Positions 21,500-22,783 of a DNA stretch of 22,783 nt are shown here, piece by piece. The DNA lies in the IMG/VR virus record IMGVR_UViG_3300048112_000064, positions 1 through 22,783 of that record. One strand, written 5' to 3'. This stretch comes from a virus. How positions within the stretch are numbered: the first letter of the stretch is position 1; each line of letters begins with the position of its first letter. Below the pieces are notes generated by a model. That model was not told where the DNA came from, searched no databases, and was given only the letters and a program-made list of their open reading frames with translations. Both the position numbers and the translations under genes were made by a program.

Positions 21500-22124
21500 T
21501 ACAATCTTTCCAGTAATCTTCATCATGTCCTAGGACATAACTGAGGGTCATTCGATAACAGTCGGTTCTTGCGGCGTGATAAACCACATCACCAGATCCA
21601 TATGCGCCAAAGTGTCCAGCCTTGAGATTCCACCCCTGTTCGTCTTGAATAGTAATGACCTCTTGGGTCTTTGGATCGACATATTTAAACCACCCATCTC
21701 CTCTTTCTGACCAAGTAAAGATGAGGTTATATGCGGAGGCGTTTGCATTGTTATGCCAACCGATAAATCCTTGGGGTGGATATAACGTGGAAAGGGCACT
21801 GTGTTGCACTCCCAGTTCTTCGGTCAAAGACGCATTTAAATTATGCCAAGTCTTTGCGTACTCTTCTGGGTGTGTACCCTTGTAGTGGTCGGGTTTGATA
21901 GGATAACATACTGACGTGGAGGCGGCACCATCATGCTTTTCTCCCATGTCAATGACTCTCCACATCTCATCTTCACCAGTGTAGTGATCTTCTTTACCCT
22001 TCATCTCCGGAAACATACAAGTGTTAGTATTCTCCGGTTGATAGAGTTCTCGATAGGTATAGCGGAAGTCTTCAAGAATGCTTAGTACTTCTGGATTCTT
22101 GATTTGAAACTTGGTTAAACTCAT
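21480..22124 (-). CDS. 2OG-Fe(II) oxygenase-fold protein with HxN in place of HxD
   Basis: A 214-residue protein. GWHNNANASAYNLIFTWSERGDGWFKYVD (about 122-150) and VYHAARTDCYRMTLSYVL (about 181-198) mark a double-stranded beta-helix oxygenase. His183 is the likely distal ligand and Arg191 the 2-oxoglutarate anchor. At the proximal site His124 is followed by Asn126 where Asp or Glu is usual. As I recall, related proteins beside uvsY in marine T4-like phages share HxN, so this is not a point mutation peculiar to this genome. The start overlaps the upstream structural gene's stop by 4 bases (ATGA). Substrate unknown. Confidence 0.62.
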   Translation of the reverse strand: MSLTKFQIKNPEVLSILEDFRYTYRELYQPENTNTCMFPEMKGKEDHYTGEDEMWRVIDMGEKHDGAASTSVCYPIKPDHYKGTHPEEYAKTWHNLNASLTEELGVQHSALSTLYPPQGFIGWHNNANASAYNLIFTWSERGDGWFKYVDPKTQEVITIQDEQGWNLKAGHFGAYGSGDVVYHAARTDCYRMTLSYVLGHDEDYWKDCIDFITT

Positions 22125-22585
22125 GACAGAACAAATTCACTAAATCTGAAAGTAGTATCAAAGTTGATATATGTAACATCGCCAGTGGTTGATGTTAATT
22201 CGATAGAACCCAACTGTGTCGGTATGCAGTTCTTGTAGAGAATCTGAGCACAGAAGTTGTTATGACTCGTAAGCACGATGACTCTAATGTCATGATAAGG
22301 GTCACCCTCACCGTAGACAGAACCCTCTAACCATTTTTGAACTTCTTTGTATGCAGTCATGTCCTCATCTAGAATGAGACTTAGATTGAGTTCACCGTAA
22401 TTAATAGTGTCGCCAGGAACAGGTAGTCCCGTTATTCTAGGCACGGCGACCTCTACCGCAGAAACAGTCGAGCCTGGGTGTTGTACGGACTGCGCAAAAA
22501 ATTCTAGGTTACCATAATTCTCGCGTTCGATTATTACACGAAATCCGGTAGGTTGTAAAAAGTTTTTGTTATCTGTGAGTGCCAT
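22121..22585 (-). CDS. Tail-tube-fold structural protein (gp19/gp54-like)
   Basis: A 154-residue virion protein. The sequence LQPTGFRVIIERENYGNLEFFAQSV, VPRITGLPVPGDTINYGELNLSLILDEDMTAYKEVQKWL and the end TFRFSEFVLS follow the tail-tube fold pattern of myophages (T4 gp19, 163 residues, and the related gp48/gp54). This includes the sequence L-x-x-x-x-D-E-D-x-x-x-Y-x-E-x-x-x-W-L. Its size fits a tube protein, but the position next to uvsY, where baseplate genes often lie, makes a gp54-like role possible too. The ATG at 22585 has GAGGAT six bases upstream and a T4-type late promoter before it. It is the only clear structural gene in the window. Confidence 0.72.
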   Translation of the reverse strand: MALTDNKNFLQPTGFRVIIERENYGNLEFFAQSVQHPGSTVSAVEVAVPRITGLPVPGDTINYGELNLSLILDEDMTAYKEVQKWLEGSVYGEGDPYHDIRVIVLTSHNNFCAQILYKNCIPTQLGSIELTSTTGDVTYINFDTTFRFSEFVLS

Positions 22586-22607
22586 AATGTATCCTCTGTA
22601 TGCATCT

Positions 22608-22615
22608 TATTTATA
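22608..22615 (-). promoter_or_regulatory. T4-type late promoter before the tail-tube-fold gene
   Basis: TATAAATA on the minus strand is the exact T4 late -10 consensus, read by gp55. Start near 22602 gives a leader of about 17 nt that ends in GAGGAT before the ATG at 22585. This agrees with a structural protein made late. Confidence 0.75.
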
Positions 22616-22623
22616 CAGGTTAA

Positions 22624-22647
22624 TAAGCGCCTTCCTTGGCGATCTTA
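22624..22647 (-). terminator. Weak hairpin between the unknown upstream gene and the late promoter
   Basis: On the minus strand CGCC (22631-22628 side) pairs with GGCG across a six-base loop. Outer TAAG/CTTA pairs lie at 22624-22627 and 22644-22647, with a two-base bulge. It lacks a proper T run, so termination is possible but weak. Confidence 0.3.
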
Positions 22648-22649
22648 CT

Positions 22650-22783
22650 CTATTCCTCTTCTGGTGAAGTTGCATCTGTGCCAGTCTTGTCTGCAACATC
22701 TTTAATCAAATTAGATGTTACATCCAACACACCTGCGGTCACACCAAAGACATCGGAACCGACACCTTTAATAACACCACCAG
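22650..22783 (-). CDS. C-terminus of an unidentified protein, 5' part outside the window
   Basis: Forty-three codons are visible, reading GGVIKGVGSDVFGVTAGVLDVTS... and ending in an acidic tail DATSPEEE before TAG. The Gly/Val-rich run suggests a flexible end. It is upstream of a tail-tube-fold gene, so a structural protein is likely, but the fragment is too short to name. Confidence 0.55.
   Translation of the reverse strand, partial: GGVIKGVGSDVFGVTAGVLDVTSNLIKDVADKTGTDATSPEEE

Noticed and set aside
1-22783. CRISPR array, insertion sequence, integrase or homing endonuclease.
   Set aside because: No regular short repeats, terminal inverted repeats or transposase/integrase/endonuclease motifs were seen; gp43 and the other core genes are uninterrupted.

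Overview
The window is a piece of a T4-like myovirus genome that carries the replication, recombination and late-transcription core on the minus strand. Every confident protein gene is on that strand. In transcription order (high to low coordinates) the recognisable T4 homologues are a tail-tube-fold protein, uvsY, uvsW, gp55, gp47, gp46, gp45, gp44, gp62, regA, an Hsp20-type small heat-shock protein, gp43 DNA polymerase, uvsX and gp41 helicase (3' end outside the window). A core in this order with Hsp20 in the polymerase-regA interval is typical of marine T4-like phages. The respiratory oxidase gene here is of the bacterial alternative-oxidase type rather than the plastid/cyanophage type, so I infer a marine heterotrophic proteobacterial host. 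That inference rests on residue patterns I recall, not on a search.

Layout. 22783-22650: C-terminus of an unknown gene. 22585-19076: a structural protein behind a T4-type late promoter, an oxygenase-fold protein, UvsY, UvsW and an acidic hypothetical protein. 19008-17589: a small HExxH protein, a cytidylyltransferase-fold enzyme and late sigma factor gp55. 17523-13771: the Mre11/Rad50-like pair gp47/gp46, sliding clamp gp45 and a small hypothetical. 13763-12658: a long inverted repeat with two competing pairings, a small membrane protein, tRNA-Thr(UGU) and an alternative oxidase. 12576-10064: clamp loader gp44/gp62, RegA, a 2OG-Fe(II) oxygenase-like protein and a small hypothetical. 9959-7943: Hsp20, a 33-residue membrane micro-ORF, an intrinsic terminator, a PhyH-type dioxygenase and a GT25-like glycosyltransferase. 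7911-2532: DNA polymerase, a probable archaeo-eukaryotic-type (AEP) primase, a UDP-sugar epimerase and a UDP-glucose dehydrogenase lacking its C-terminal domain. 2596-1: UvsX, a conserved hypothetical and the gp41 helicase.

Regulation is unusually readable. At least nine minus-strand sites and one plus-strand site match the sigma-70 consensus (TTGACA or one mismatch, TATAAT or one mismatch) with a spacer of exactly 17 bp. They sit before the primase-like gene, gp43, gp44, gp45, gp46, gp47, gp55, uvsY and gp41. At gp43 and the primase-like gene the ATG lies 7 nt after the -10 hexamer, where transcription would start, so leaderless mRNAs are predicted. The single plus-strand site would make an antisense RNA. 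Two TATAAATA-like late motifs precede the structural gene and, with one mismatch, the oxidase.

Together the genes supply the replisome (polymerase, clamp, clamp loader, helicase, primase candidate), recombination-dependent replication and repair (UvsX, UvsY, UvsW, gp46/47), late transcription (gp55 with clamp), a sugar-nucleotide/glycan module and one respiratory auxiliary gene. No gene-free stretch exceeds about 110 bp. No CRISPR array, insertion sequence or integrase was seen.
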